44,605 bases of DNA from Oscillospiraceae bacterium (GTDB taxonomy: Bacteria > Bacillota > Clostridia > Oscillospirales > JAAYXM01): NCBI GenBank assembly GCA_017559985.1, contig JAFYPW010000006.1, positions 1 through 44,605 on the forward strand, written 5' to 3'. The notes beneath the pieces are model-generated. The model worked only from the letters and a program-made list of their open reading frames with translations. It was not told where the DNA came from and ran no database searches. Of the stretch, positions 17,023-27,459 are shown piece by piece (within the stretch, counting starts at the first letter, position 1; the number at the start of each line of letters is the position of its first letter). The position numbers were made by a program, and so were the translations under genes.

Positions 17023-18165
17023 TTATTTCTTTTTCAGTTTTTCGAAAAAACTTTTCCTTTCGGTGTAAGCTTCTTCCCCGACAGCTTTTGAAAACTCAGA
17101 GAGAAGCTCCTTCTGCTTCTTTGAAAGGTTCTTCGGAACTTCAATGTTCACACGGACGAACTGGTCGCCGCGGCGCGACGAGTGAAGATGGGGGACACCC
17201 TTGCCGCGCAGACGGAAGACAGTTCCTGTCTGTGTGCCCTCCGGCACCGTGTATTTGACCTTTCCGTCAAGTGTCGGAACTTCAATTTCCGCGCCAAGCA
17301 CAGCCTGTGTAAACGTTATCGGGACATCGCACATAACCGACGTGCCGTCACGCGTGAGGATATGATGCGGGCGGACGGAAACCGTGATGAGAACGTCACC
17401 GTTCGGGCCGCCGTTCGTTCCCGCGTTTCCCTCGCCGCGGAGTGATACTGTCTGCCCTTCGTCGATTCCCGCGGGGATGTTTACCGAAAGCTTTCTCGAA
17501 ACGCGTTCACGCCCCGTGCCGGAGCACTTACCGCACGGCGTTTTTATAATCTTACCCGTGCCGTGGCAGGTGGGGCAGACACCCGATGATGAAATCATAC
17601 CGAGCGGTGTGCGGCGCGTCGTCTTCACCGTACCCGTGCCGTGGCAGGTGGCGCACGTTTCCGCATTCGTGCCCTTTGCTGCGCCCGAGCCCTGACACTC
17701 GGAGCATTTTTCGGTTTTCGTCACACTTATTTCCTTTGTGCAGCCAAATGCCGCCTCTTCAAACGAGAGAACGAGCGAAACCCTTATGCTCTCGCCGCGC
17801 GTTGGCGCATTGCGGCGCGCCTGGCCACCGCCAAAGCCTCCGCCGAAGAAGCTGCCGAAAATGTCGCCAATGTCGAAGTCCTCAAAGCCGCCAAAGCCTC
17901 CGCCGTATCCGCCATATCCGCCTGCACCGAAGTTCGGGTCAACGCCTGCATGGCCGAACTGGTCATACTTCTGGCGTTTTGACGCATCGGAGAGCACCTC
18001 GTAAGCTTCGTTTACTTCCTTGAACTTTTCCTCTGCTTCTTTATTGTCCTTGTTAAAGTCCGGATGATATTTTTTCGCAAGCTTGCGGTAAGCTGATTTG
18101 AGCTCTGCATCCGTCGCGGTTTTTGCTACACCCAGCACTTCATAATAATCTCTTTTTTCTGCCAT
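17023..18165 (-). CDS. dnaJ: Chaperone DnaJ
   Basis: 380-residue type I Hsp40 co-chaperone that delivers clients to DnaK and stimulates its ATPase. It has the J domain (1-70) with HPD in KKYHPDFNK, a Gly/Phe-rich region (about 75-115), and a zinc-binding domain with four CxxCxGxG repeats ([32 protein letters not shown]). The C-terminal substrate-binding beta domains follow. Last gene of the CIRCE-controlled operon, 66 bases after dnaK, with an inverted repeat in that gap. Confidence 0.98.
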   Translation of the reverse strand: MAEKRDYYEVLGVAKTATDAELKSAYRKLAKKYHPDFNKDNKEAEEKFKEVNEAYEVLSDASKRQKYDQFGHAGVDPNFGAGGYGGYGGGFGGFEDFDIGDIFGSFFGGGFGGGQARRNAPTRGESIRVSLVLSFEEAAFGCTKEISVTKTEKCSECQGSGAAKGTNAETCATCHGTGTVKTTRRTPLGMISSSGVCPTCHGTGKIIKTPCGKCSGTGRERVSRKLSVNIPAGIDEGQTVSLRGEGNAGTNGGPNGDVLITVSVRPHHILTRDGTSVMCDVPITFTQAVLGAEIEVPTLDGKVKYTVPEGTQTGTVFRLRGKGVPHLHSSRRGDQFVRVNIEVPKNLSKKQKELLSEFSKAVGEEAYTERKSFFEKLKKK

Positions 18166-18189
18166 AGAATCCTCTCCCGTGGAGAAAAC

Positions 18190-18218
18190 TGTACGGGCGG
18201 TCAGCGACCGCCCCTACA
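18190..18218. repeat. REP-like palindrome between dnaK and dnaJ
   Basis: TGTACGGGCGGTC-AGC-GACCGCCCCTACA: 13-base arms with one mismatch around a 3-base loop. It has no T run, so it is not a typical terminator. GC-rich palindromes of the form GTAGGGGCGGTC...GACCGCCCC recall dispersed intergenic palindromes I associate with Clostridia. It would form a stable hairpin in the dnaK-dnaJ mRNA. Confidence 0.7.
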
Positions 18219-18231
18219 CATTTTACTCGAA

Positions 18232-20608
<2,377 letters not shown>

Positions 20609-20622
20609 TTGTGACCTGCCTC

Positions 20623-21672
20623 CTATTCGTTAAAGAACGTATCGTGCAAAAGCTTGTTAAAGCCTGTTATGAAATAGTTCAAGTTTGCCGCAACCTTTGC
20701 ATAATCCATACGCCGCGGACCTACAATTCCGATAGCGCCCTTCAAGTTTTTGCCAAGGTCGTATGTGCCATAAACAATTCCCGCATCGCGGAGCGACTCA
20801 TCGCTGTTCTCGCTTCCTATTGAAAAATGAATCTGGCCCGGATTTTCGGAGTTGAAATGCTCCTGTGCATGGCGCATAATTCCTTCCTTATCGGTAAGGT
20901 AGGAGAGAAGCTCCTGCGCCTTTTCCGGATCGCGGTATTCGGGATGGCTTAAAATTCTCGATATTCCGTCAAGGTAAACATCGCCGCCACGCCCCTCATC
21001 AAGCACCTCGCCGGCAAAGTCCATGACCTCGCTTATCAGCGCGGAGAGCCCTCCTGCCGCAGAAGCAGCGCGCTTTATCAGAGAAAGCGGAATTTCGTCG
21101 AGCGTGCGGTTTGTGAAGTTTTCATTGAGGATGCGAACAACGAGTGCGAGTTCCTCATCCGTCGCCTCAACATTCAGTCTTATGCGCTTATTCCTCAAAA
21201 GCCCCGAGCTTGTGACGATAACGGCAATAACCGTCATTCTTTCAATGAGAAATACGTCAAACTTCTTAACCGTCTCACTAAGATCCTTCGGCATAAGCAT
21301 ATATGTCGTATAGTTCGTAAGCCGCGAAACAAGGCTTCCGAACTCGCGAAGCATTCTTTCAAGCTCGCGCATCTGCGTATTGAGCGCGGCGTTTATCGCG
21401 TCCGCCTCTCTTGTCGAGAGCGCGTAGTTCTGCATAAGCTCGTTGACGTACAGGCGGTATCCCGCAGTAGAAGGAATGCGACCTGCGCTTACGTGCGGCT
21501 GTTCGAGAAAACCGAGCTCTTCAAGCTCTGACATTTCGTTTCTTATCGTCGCGGGAGAGACATCAAGCCGGCTTCTTGCGGCAATGACCTTCGAGCCGAC
21601 AGGTTCTGCGTTTTCGATGTATTCATCTATAACCGCTTTAAGTATTCTCTTTTTTCTGTCACTTAAACTCAA
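20623..21672 (-). CDS. hrcA: Heat-inducible transcription repressor HrcA
   Basis: 349-residue CIRCE-binding repressor of class I heat-shock genes. It has the N-terminal winged helix (RKKRILKAVIDEYIENAEPVGS, split here as RKKRILKAVI and DEYIENAEPV; then SPATIRNEMSELEELGF), PHVSAGRIPSTAGYRLYV, and a C-terminal GAF-like region ending in YFITGFNKLL. Start: a TTG at 21672 lies seven bases after GGAGGG. The frame is open to a GTG at 21705, but that codon is inside the CIRCE operator, so it is rejected. Heads hrcA-grpE-dnaK-dnaJ and presumably represses itself. Confidence 0.96.
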   Translation of the reverse strand: MSLSDRKKRILKAVIDEYIENAEPVGSKVIAARSRLDVSPATIRNEMSELEELGFLEQPHVSAGRIPSTAGYRLYVNELMQNYALSTREADAINAALNTQMRELERMLREFGSLVSRLTNYTTYMLMPKDLSETVKKFDVFLIERMTVIAVIVTSSGLLRNKRIRLNVEATDEELALVVRILNENFTNRTLDEIPLSLIKRAASAAGGLSALISEVMDFAGEVLDEGRGGDVYLDGISRILSHPEYRDPEKAQELLSYLTDKEGIMRHAQEHFNSENPGQIHFSIGSENSDESLRDAGIVYGTYDLGKNLKGAIGIVGPRRMDYAKVAANLNYFITGFNKLLHDTFFNE

Positions 21673-21694
21673 TGTGTATCCCTCCCACTCCTTT

Positions 21695-21721
21695 TTAGCA
21701 CTCACGACTTCCGAGTGCTAA
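21695..21721 (-). promoter_or_regulatory. CIRCE operator
   Basis: Perfect consensus inverted repeat TTAGCACTC-N9-GAGTGCTAA located between the hrcA promoter and its start. It is the binding site of HrcA. Confidence 0.98.
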
Positions 21722-21725
21722 TTAT

Positions 21726-21753
21726 ATTTTACTCATTTTTTATTTGTTGTCAA
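21726..21753 (-). promoter_or_regulatory. Promoter of the hrcA operon
   Basis: Minus strand TTGACA (21748-21753), 16-base spacer, TAAAAT (21726-21731), directly upstream of CIRCE. The rest of the 370-base gap to the next gene (21754-22042) is AT-rich and holds an orphan CIRCE half-site (21870-21878) and the next promoter. Confidence 0.75.
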
Positions 21754-21983
21754 TACGTTTTTTTCGATATATAACAAAAAATTAACAAAACAAGCCGTGT
21801 TTTGAATGTTTTTTGTGAAAAAGTTTCAATTTTGAAAAACGTCGGTTTTGTAAAATTATGGCTCGGTTTTTAGCACTCACCGGCTCAGTTTGTCAAAAAC
21901 ATATGTCGGTCAGCTCAAATTCTGTGCCGATATGTCCGTTTTTTCTGCAATTTCCCATAAATTAAATTTTTGCCTTCCTGCTA

Positions 21984-22012
21984 TTGATAATTTTTTTGTC
22001 GGGGTGTATAAT
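21984..22012 (+). promoter_or_regulatory. Promoter of the vitamin B6 salvage pair
   Basis: TTGATA (21984-21989), 17-base spacer, TATAAT (22007-22012), about 24 bases upstream of a weak AAAGG ribosome site for the kinase gene. Confidence 0.82.
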
Positions 22013-22042
22013 TAAGCAGATAAAAAGAAAGGCGAAGCGGCG

Positions 22043-22876
22043 ATGGCAAATATGAATCTTAAAAACTGCGCTGTTATAAATGACCTGTCCGGCTTTGGCA
22101 GGTGCGCGCTCAATGTTTCAATCCCGGTTATGAGCGCACTTGGCATACGCACACTTTCCGCGCCCACTGCCGTTCTCTCAAACCACACGGCTTTTTCAGA
22201 CTATTACTTTCACGACCTTACCGACGGTATGGAGGAGTATTTCTCCGCCTGGGAAAAACTTTCGCTCTCCTTTGACGGAATCTACACCGGCTTTCTCGGA
22301 AGCGAGCGGCAGGTTGATATAATCTCTTCATTTATAAAGCATTTCCGTACAAGTGATACGCTCCTGTTTGTCGACCCCGTTATGGGCGATGACGGCAAGC
22401 TCTACACGACCTACACACCCGAGCTTGTCTGCCGTATGCGCGAGCTTATCCGCGGTGCGGACGTTATAACGCCGAACCTCACCGAGGCGTGCTTCCTGGC
22501 TGACATTTCTTATAAGCATATGGAAAACGCATCTGATGCAATGCTCTTTTCCCTTGCAAAGAAACTTTCTTCTCTCGGTGCAAGGAGAGTTTGCATAACC
22601 GGTATATATCGCAAGGGATTTGTCTATAATTTCGTGTATGACGGGGTTTCCGGCAAAACCTTCCGCACCCGCTCAAAATACGTCGGCGGGCAGTTCTGCG
22701 GAACGGGTGACCTTTTCACCTCACTTCTTGCAGGGTTTATGCTTCGCGGAAAAAGCTTCCGCCAATCGGTGCGCCGCGCCGCGAGGTTTATAGGCAAAGC
22801 CGCCCTCCTCTCAAAAAAGCTCGGCGTTTCCCCGACTGACGGAATCGCCTTTGAAACGATTTTACATAAAGCATAA
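22043..22876 (+). CDS. Pyridoxal/pyridoxamine kinase
   Basis: 277-residue ribokinase-fold enzyme of the PdxK/PdxY group that phosphorylates B6 vitamers with ATP. Family marks: VINDLSGFGRCALNVSIPVM at the start, APTAVLSNHTAF, YTGFLGS, VDPVMGDDGKLY, ITPNLTEACFL and the C-terminal anion-hole loop GGQFCGTGDLFTSLLAG. The GTGD Asp is the catalytic base. It resembles the Clostridia pyridoxamine kinases. It is followed 14 bases later by an ECF S component, supporting uptake plus phosphorylation of vitamin B6. Confidence 0.9.
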   Translation: MANMNLKNCAVINDLSGFGRCALNVSIPVMSALGIRTLSAPTAVLSNHTAFSDYYFHDLTDGMEEYFSAWEKLSLSFDGIYTGFLGSERQVDIISSFIKHFRTSDTLLFVDPVMGDDGKLYTTYTPELVCRMRELIRGADVITPNLTEACFLADISYKHMENASDAMLFSLAKKLSSLGARRVCITGIYRKGFVYNFVYDGVSGKTFRTRSKYVGGQFCGTGDLFTSLLAGFMLRGKSFRQSVRRAARFIGKAALLSKKLGVSPTDGIAFETILHKA

Positions 22877-22890
22877 AGGAGGAAAAACAT

Positions 22891-23379
22891 ATGAAAACAA
22901 AACTCAGCACAAAAACGCTCGTTCTCGCCGCGCTTTTTGCCGCAACCGTCGCCGTGACAACGGCGTTTACGGCATTCCCGATTATGGGAGGCAACGGATA
23001 TATCCACGTCGGCGACATTTTCGTTCTGCTCGCGGCTTCCGTGCTTCCCGCGCCCGTTGCAGCGATTGCCTGCGGCATCGGCGGTGCGCTTGCAGACACA
23101 ATGGCAGGATTTGCGCTCTATATTCTCCCCACAGCGCTTATAAAGGCAGCTATGGCATACACCTTTGCAAAGTCAAAAAACAGGCTTTTGGGTGTCGTCC
23201 TTGCCGTTATCATTCTCTGCGGCGGGTACTACATCACCGAAGTTTTTCTATTTGGAAGCTTCATTTCCCCGCTTTCGTGCATTCCGTGGAACCTCATTCA
23301 GGGCGCATTTGGTGCGGCGGGATATTTCCTTCTGGCTTCGCCCGTCAGAAAGCTTCTTGATAAACTCAGCATTCAATAA
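22891..23379 (+). CDS. ECF transporter S component, probably for vitamin B6
   Basis: 162-residue integral membrane protein with about five to six transmembrane segments. The N-terminal Lys-rich start and LVLAALFAATVAVTTAF have the small-residue AxxxA pattern that docks on the EcfT subunit. GGNGYIHVGDIFVLLAASVL and GGALADTMAG are typical of the ECF-S/PF07155 group. The solute is inferred from coupling with the pyridoxal-type kinase: a PdxU-like pyridoxine/pyridoxal carrier. The energising EcfA/EcfT genes are not in the window, as usual for group II ECF systems. Confidence 0.85.
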   Translation: MKTKLSTKTLVLAALFAATVAVTTAFTAFPIMGGNGYIHVGDIFVLLAASVLPAPVAAIACGIGGALADTMAGFALYILPTALIKAAMAYTFAKSKNRLLGVVLAVIILCGGYYITEVFLFGSFISPLSCIPWNLIQGAFGAAGYFLLASPVRKLLDKLSIQ

Positions 23380-23382
23380 CAA

Positions 23383-23412
23383 AAAGCCGTGTAGCTTATG
23401 CTACACGGCTTT
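23383..23412. terminator. Bidirectional terminator between the ECF and MATE genes
   Basis: Perfect 13-bp stem AAAGCCGTGTAGC / GCTACACGGCTTT with a TTAT loop, serving the convergent genes on both strands. Confidence 0.92.
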
Positions 23413-23415
23413 GTT

Positions 23416-24774
23416 TTATTTGGAGGCCACACTCTTCATCGTCTTTTTAAGGAAGATTAGGCAGAGGATAAGAGATGCAATCTCCGCTATCGGGAAAGCA
23501 AGCCATACGAGGTTGAGTATCCCGGTTTTCGAGAGAAGCCACGCCGCAGGAATAAGCACGACAAGCTGACGACATATTGATATGAACAGCGAGTGCGCGG
23601 GGTTTCCTATCGCCTGACAGACGGAGTTTGTTATGATACAGAAGCCCGCGATTATGAAGTGCGTCGCAATTATGCGGAGCGCGGGGATTCCGATTGCAAG
23701 CATTTCCTCGGACGCCGCAAAGAAGCCGAGCAGCGTTTTTGGCAGAAACTCAAAGGCAAGTGTTCCGACAGCCATTATCGACACCGCCGCAACAATTGAG
23801 AGCGTTATCGTCCTCTTCACGCGCCCGGGCTTTTTCGCGCCGACGTTATATGCAATAATCGGCACCATTCCGTTGTTCAGTCCGAAAATCGGCATAAAGA
23901 TAAAGCTCTGCAACTTGAAGTATGCGCCGAAAACCGCGGTTGCCGTGGTCGAGAAACTGATGAGGATCCGATTTAAGCAGAAGTTCATAACCGAGCCGAC
24001 CGACTGCATAAGGATTGACGGAAGGCCTATGGTGTAGATGCGCTTTGCAACGAATGTATCCCAGCGAATCTTCTTAATCGAAATTCTCACTTCGTGATTT
24101 GTTCTCCCGTTGATTATAATTGCAACAATCGCCGCAATTATCTGACCTGCAACGGTTGCGATTGCCGCGCCCGAAACACCGAGCCTCGGCATACCGAGGA
24201 GACCGAAGATGAGAATGGGGTCTAAAATTATATTTATAATCGCGCCCACAAGCTGGGTTATCATTGCAAGGTTGGTCTTTCCCGTAGACTGCAAAAGTCT
24301 TTCAAAGCAGAACTGGAAAAAAATTCCAAACGAAAAAATAAGACAGATGCTTGCATAATCAACTCCGTATTCGACGATTTCCGCAACATCCGTCATGAGA
24401 AGGAAGAACGGGCGTGTTGCAAATATGCCGATAAGAGCACAGACAATTGCCGACAAAATAAAGAGAAATATTCCCGTGTTTGCCGAGCGGTCAACCATAT
24501 CGCGGTCACCCTCGCCAAGTGCGCGGGAAAGAATGGCATTCATACCCAGTGCCGTTCCGCCTCCGAGCGCAATCATTATGTTCTGAAGCGGAAACGCGAG
24601 AGAAACCGCACTGAGCGCATTCTCGGAAATTCTCGCAACGAAGATGCTGTCCACAACATTATAAAAAGCCTGGACAAGCATTGATATCATCATAGGCACT
24701 GCCATACCCGCAAGAAGCGGCGCTATCGGCAAAACTCCCATTTTATTTTCGCGTAAAACCTTTTCGTTATCCAT
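23416..24774 (-). CDS. MATE family efflux transporter
   Basis: 452-residue multidrug/cation exporter with twelve predicted transmembrane helices in two homologous MatE halves. The N terminus has PIAPLLAGMAVPMMISMLVQ and FYNVVDSIFVARISENALSA, the family signature. AFPLQNIMIALGGGTALGMNA follows (given in two parts: AFPLQNIMIAL, GGGTALGMNA). The second half carries QSVGSVMNFCLN and PIFGLNNGMVPIIAYN. It probably uses an Na+ or H+ gradient; the substrate cannot be told. Single gene with its own promoter and terminator. Confidence 0.93.
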   Translation of the reverse strand: MDNEKVLRENKMGVLPIAPLLAGMAVPMMISMLVQAFYNVVDSIFVARISENALSAVSLAFPLQNIMIALGGGTALGMNAILSRALGEGDRDMVDRSANTGIFLFILSAIVCALIGIFATRPFFLLMTDVAEIVEYGVDYASICLIFSFGIFFQFCFERLLQSTGKTNLAMITQLVGAIINIILDPILIFGLLGMPRLGVSGAAIATVAGQIIAAIVAIIINGRTNHEVRISIKKIRWDTFVAKRIYTIGLPSILMQSVGSVMNFCLNRILISFSTTATAVFGAYFKLQSFIFMPIFGLNNGMVPIIAYNVGAKKPGRVKRTITLSIVAAVSIMAVGTLAFEFLPKTLLGFFAASEEMLAIGIPALRIIATHFIIAGFCIITNSVCQAIGNPAHSLFISICRQLVVLIPAAWLLSKTGILNLVWLAFPIAEIASLILCLIFLKKTMKSVASK

Positions 24775-24809
24775 TTACATATCCTTTCAAAAAACAAAGT
24801 AGCTTTGCT

Positions 24810-24838
24810 ATTATATAATTATTTTCCCCTGCGGTCAA
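24810..24838 (-). promoter_or_regulatory. Promoter of the MATE gene
   Basis: Minus strand TTGACC (24833-24838), 17-base spacer, TATAAT (24810-24815). A GAAAGGA ribosome site precedes the ATG. Confidence 0.82.
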
Positions 24839-24842
24839 TAGT

Positions 24843-24873
24843 AAAGCTTCAACACGTGGCGTGTTGAAGCTTT
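24843..24873 (-). terminator. Terminator after the M23 peptidase gene
   Basis: Perfect 14-bp stem AAAGCTTCAACACG / CGTGTTGAAGCTTT with a 3-base loop, immediately after the peptidase stop. The minus-strand T run is short. Confidence 0.8.
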
Positions 24874-24876
24874 TTT

Positions 24877-26505
24877 CTATTTGATATACTTCCAGGGGTT
24901 TACATATCTGCCGTTTACGTGAATCTCAAAGTGGCAGTGCGGGCCCGAGCTGTTTCCCGTGCTTCCCATTCGTGCTATCTGCTGACCCTTTGCAACCTTC
25001 TGGCCAACCTTTACAAGCACCTTCGAGTTATGCGCGTAATATGTTTCAATGCCGTTTCCGTGGTTGATGACGACGAGATATCCCCATCCGCCGCGTTTCC
25101 AGCCTGCCCACGTTACCGTTCCTCCGTCTGCCGCGGAGATCCGGCTGCCGTGGCTTGCGGCAAAGTCAACGCCCTTGTGCATACTGCCGCGGCGCATACC
25201 GTAGTTTGAAGAAATTATTCCGCCGCTTACCGGGCGCGAAAGCTTTCCTGTTGCCGCCGTCTTCGGACGTGCCTTTGTGCCGACGTGAACGACCTTCGTT
25301 TGCGGCTCCTTGGTTACAACGCTTGAAATAATCTCGCGCGAAACTTCCTTGTTGTCAACATATGTGACGTCTGCAACGACCTTTCTCGTTCCTGTTTTTC
25401 CCTGTGTGACAACCTTCTTGTCGCCCTTGTAAATGCTCGAATCGGAAACCTCGCGTGTTTCAAACGGAATTGTCTCCGTATATTCGACGTGGCGCACAGC
25501 TTCAACCGAGAGGAACGGAACCTCTTTTGCGACCGTGACCTTGCGCCCCGCGCGGAGTTTTCCGTTGCGGAGTGACGGGTTTAAGTCGAGAAGGTCTTCC
25601 TTGGTCATACCGTTTGCCTTGGCGATTGAGCTTATCGTATCGCCCGACTTTATGGTATATTCACGTGTCGAGTGTCTCTTCGAGGTGAGCTTTTCTCTTA
25701 TTTCCTCATACGAAATAAGCTTTGACGAATCGACATATTTCTGCGAAATTGAAACATCCTGTGCAAAACGGGCGCGGACATTCGGGTCATTCGTATAGAG
25801 CAGCTCATCAACCATCCTCTGAAGAGTTTCGCGGTTGCGGCTTGCTCCGACAACCTCGCCGTCAACGGTGAGTGCATAAAGCTGGGAAACCTCGTCTATC
25901 TGGGAGAAGAAATATGAGCGGATCGCATTCTTTGAAATAACCTTCTCACGGGGAACAATTCCCACTTCAAATCTCACCGGCGTCGTAACGCTGTACGGGC
26001 GCTCCAGAATCTCACTTGCACGGGCCTCAACAAAGCTTACCGCCTCGTTGTATTCCTCACGGCTGTACATATACCCGAGCTCTTCCCCGTTTGCAATAAT
26101 CTTGATTCCGACGCCGTAAAACGTCGACGCGATAATTACAAGCGTTGCCGCTAAAAGCACGGTCGCAAGAAAGATACGGTTTGCACGAACTTTTATAAGA
26201 ACAACGGTCAGAGTGTGAAAGCGACAGCGCGCCTCATCACGCGCACGGCGGAAAACATCCGCCGCAACGGCAAGACCTACCGCAGAAGCAACTCCCGCCG
26301 GGACAATAGCGCGCGAATGGAGCGTTGTCGCAAAGTTTACCGAAGCGTGAACAACCTTTGTTGCAATAAAGGAGAAAAACTCAAAAATCCAGGTAAGAAT
26401 TGCAAAGAAAAAGTCTGCAACGCGGCCTCTGCCCGACGCATATGCCTGCACTGCGGGGGAAGCCGGAAGCGCGGCGCTTTCTGCCGCCTGTGTTTCCTTG
26501 GACAT
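24877..26505 (-). CDS. Membrane-anchored LysM-G5-M23 peptidoglycan endopeptidase
   Basis: 542-residue cell-wall enzyme. Residues 1-107 are unusual for the family, with hydrophobic stretches at about 31-50 and 66-85. A strong transmembrane helix (about 110-133) anchors the extracellular part. Domains in order: an unassigned region (135-280), LysM (about 282-325; YTIKSGDTISSIAKANGM), G5 (about 330-409), and peptidase M23 (about 420-540). The zinc ligands are in HKGVDF (His443, Asp447) and GPHCHFEI (His523/His525). It should cleave peptide cross-links in peptidoglycan. Start ATG has a GAAGGTG site seven bases upstream. Confidence 0.93.
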   Translation of the reverse strand: MSKETQAAESAALPASPAVQAYASGRGRVADFFFAILTWIFEFFSFIATKVVHASVNFATTLHSRAIVPAGVASAVGLAVAADVFRRARDEARCRFHTLTVVLIKVRANRIFLATVLLAATLVIIASTFYGVGIKIIANGEELGYMYSREEYNEAVSFVEARASEILERPYSVTTPVRFEVGIVPREKVISKNAIRSYFFSQIDEVSQLYALTVDGEVVGASRNRETLQRMVDELLYTNDPNVRARFAQDVSISQKYVDSSKLISYEEIREKLTSKRHSTREYTIKSGDTISSIAKANGMTKEDLLDLNPSLRNGKLRAGRKVTVAKEVPFLSVEAVRHVEYTETIPFETREVSDSSIYKGDKKVVTQGKTGTRKVVADVTYVDNKEVSREIISSVVTKEPQTKVVHVGTKARPKTAATGKLSRPVSGGIISSNYGMRRGSMHKGVDFAASHGSRISAADGGTVTWAGWKRGGWGYLVVINHGNGIETYYAHNSKVLVKVGQKVAKGQQIARMGSTGNSSGPHCHFEIHVNGRYVNPWKYIK

Positions 26506-26546
26506 CGTTTTTCACCTTCTTTTCCGTAAAATATTTTTGCACCGCC

Positions 26547-26575
26547 GGTTACAAAGCGGTTACAAAGCAATTACA
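26547..26575. repeat. Tandem 11-base repeat at the transcription start of the M23 gene
   Basis: Two exact copies of GGTTACAAAGC (26547-26557, 26558-26568) and a degenerate AATTACA (26569-26575). On the minus strand they fall in the first ~20 transcribed bases after the TATAAT. Confidence 0.7.
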
Positions 26576-26603
26576 TTATAGTGGAAATATGTTTTTTTGT
26601 CAA
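26575..26603 (-). promoter_or_regulatory. Promoter of the M23 peptidase gene
   Basis: Minus strand TTGACA (26598-26603), 17-base spacer, TATAAT (26575-26580), a consensus match. The leader to the ATG is about 63 bases. Confidence 0.88.
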
Positions 26604-26716
26604 CCCTTTTTGTAATCATTCGTTCTCACAGAAATGCGGAAAATCGTGGAAATACGCCATTTTTCCAAAAAACCGCCACACCCTGTTCCTCTGTAACATA
26701 ACTGTAACACGAAATC

Positions 26717-26745
26717 TTGAAAGTGTTTCTTTTTTCTGCTACAAT
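26717..26745 (+). promoter_or_regulatory. Promoter of the HAD hydrolase gene
   Basis: TTGAAA (26717-26722), 17-base spacer, TACAAT (26740-26745), with a GGGAGG ribosome site before the ATG at 26777. Nothing else is recognisable in 26604-26716. Confidence 0.8.
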
Positions 26746-26776
26746 ATCAAAAGAGCAAAAACCGGGAGGATTTTTT

Positions 26777-27427
26777 ATGAAGATAAACGGCGCAATTTTT
26801 GACCTTGACGGCACGCTGACGGACTCTATGCACGTGTGGAGCACAATCGGCAGTAATTTCATAAAGAGCTGCGGAAAAACCCCGCGCGACGATGTTGACC
26901 GCCGATTTTGCAGTATGAGCGTCTTTGAAGCGGTGAGGTTCTTAAAGGTTGAATATGACCTTCCGGGCGACGAAGAGAAAATCACGGACGACATAAACCG
27001 CACCGTTGAGGACAGATATATAAAGGAAGTTCTCTTAAAAGAAGGCGTGCGGGAGTTTTTAGACTTTCTTTCAGAAAAGAATGTCCCCATGTGTCTTGCA
27101 ACGGCAACAGATAAATATATGGCAGATGCGGCTCTTCGCCGCCTCGGCATCCGCCATCACTTCAAGGACATACTGACAAGCAAGATTGTCGGCGTCGGAA
27201 AGGATATGCCCGACATTTACCTCAAAGCAGCAGAAATTCTCGGAAGCGACGTCACCAAAACGGCGGTCTTTGAAGATTCCGTCGTCGCCGTGCGCACGGC
27301 AAAGAAAGCAGGCTTTTTCGTCGCAGGGCTTTACGATTTTTCCTTTGACTATGCAACAGAAGAGGTTAAAGCAACGGCAGATGTCTATGCAGAAAAAATC
27401 CTTGCCCTTAAAAAATATTTTGAATAA
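26777..27427 (+). CDS. HAD-superfamily phosphatase / phosphoglucomutase-like hydrolase
   Basis: 216-residue subfamily IA HAD protein. Nucleophile and acid are Asp9 and Asp11 in IFDLDGTLTDS. Motif II is CLATATD. The motif III Lys is in GKDMPD, and motif IV is FEDSVVAVRTAKKAG. The helical cap (about 15-80) makes it similar to beta-phosphoglucomutase and phosphoglycolate phosphatase-like enzymes, but the substrate cannot be fixed. Start: the ATG at 26777 follows GGGAGGATTTTTT. The longer open frame begins inside the promoter and is rejected. Single gene with its own promoter and terminator. Confidence 0.9.
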   Translation: MKINGAIFDLDGTLTDSMHVWSTIGSNFIKSCGKTPRDDVDRRFCSMSVFEAVRFLKVEYDLPGDEEKITDDINRTVEDRYIKEVLLKEGVREFLDFLSEKNVPMCLATATDKYMADAALRRLGIRHHFKDILTSKIVGVGKDMPDIYLKAAEILGSDVTKTAVFEDSVVAVRTAKKAGFFVAGLYDFSFDYATEEVKATADVYAEKILALKKYFE

Positions 27428-27430
27428 AAG

Positions 27431-27457
27431 AAAAAGAGCGTCTCTGACGCTCTTTTT
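27431..27457. terminator. Bidirectional terminator between the HAD gene and rsmG
   Basis: AAAAAGAGCGTC / GACGCTCTTTTT, 12-bp stem with a TCT loop, between convergent genes. Confidence 0.92.
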
Positions 27458-27459
27458 TC

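Noticed and set aside
21673-21705. GTG at 21705 as the hrcA start
   Set aside because: It lies inside the CIRCE operator and has no ribosome site; the TTG at 21672 has GGAGGG at seven bases.
26547-26575. Tandem repeats as a CRISPR fragment
   Set aside because: Units are 11 bases and directly adjacent with no spacers, and no cas genes are present.
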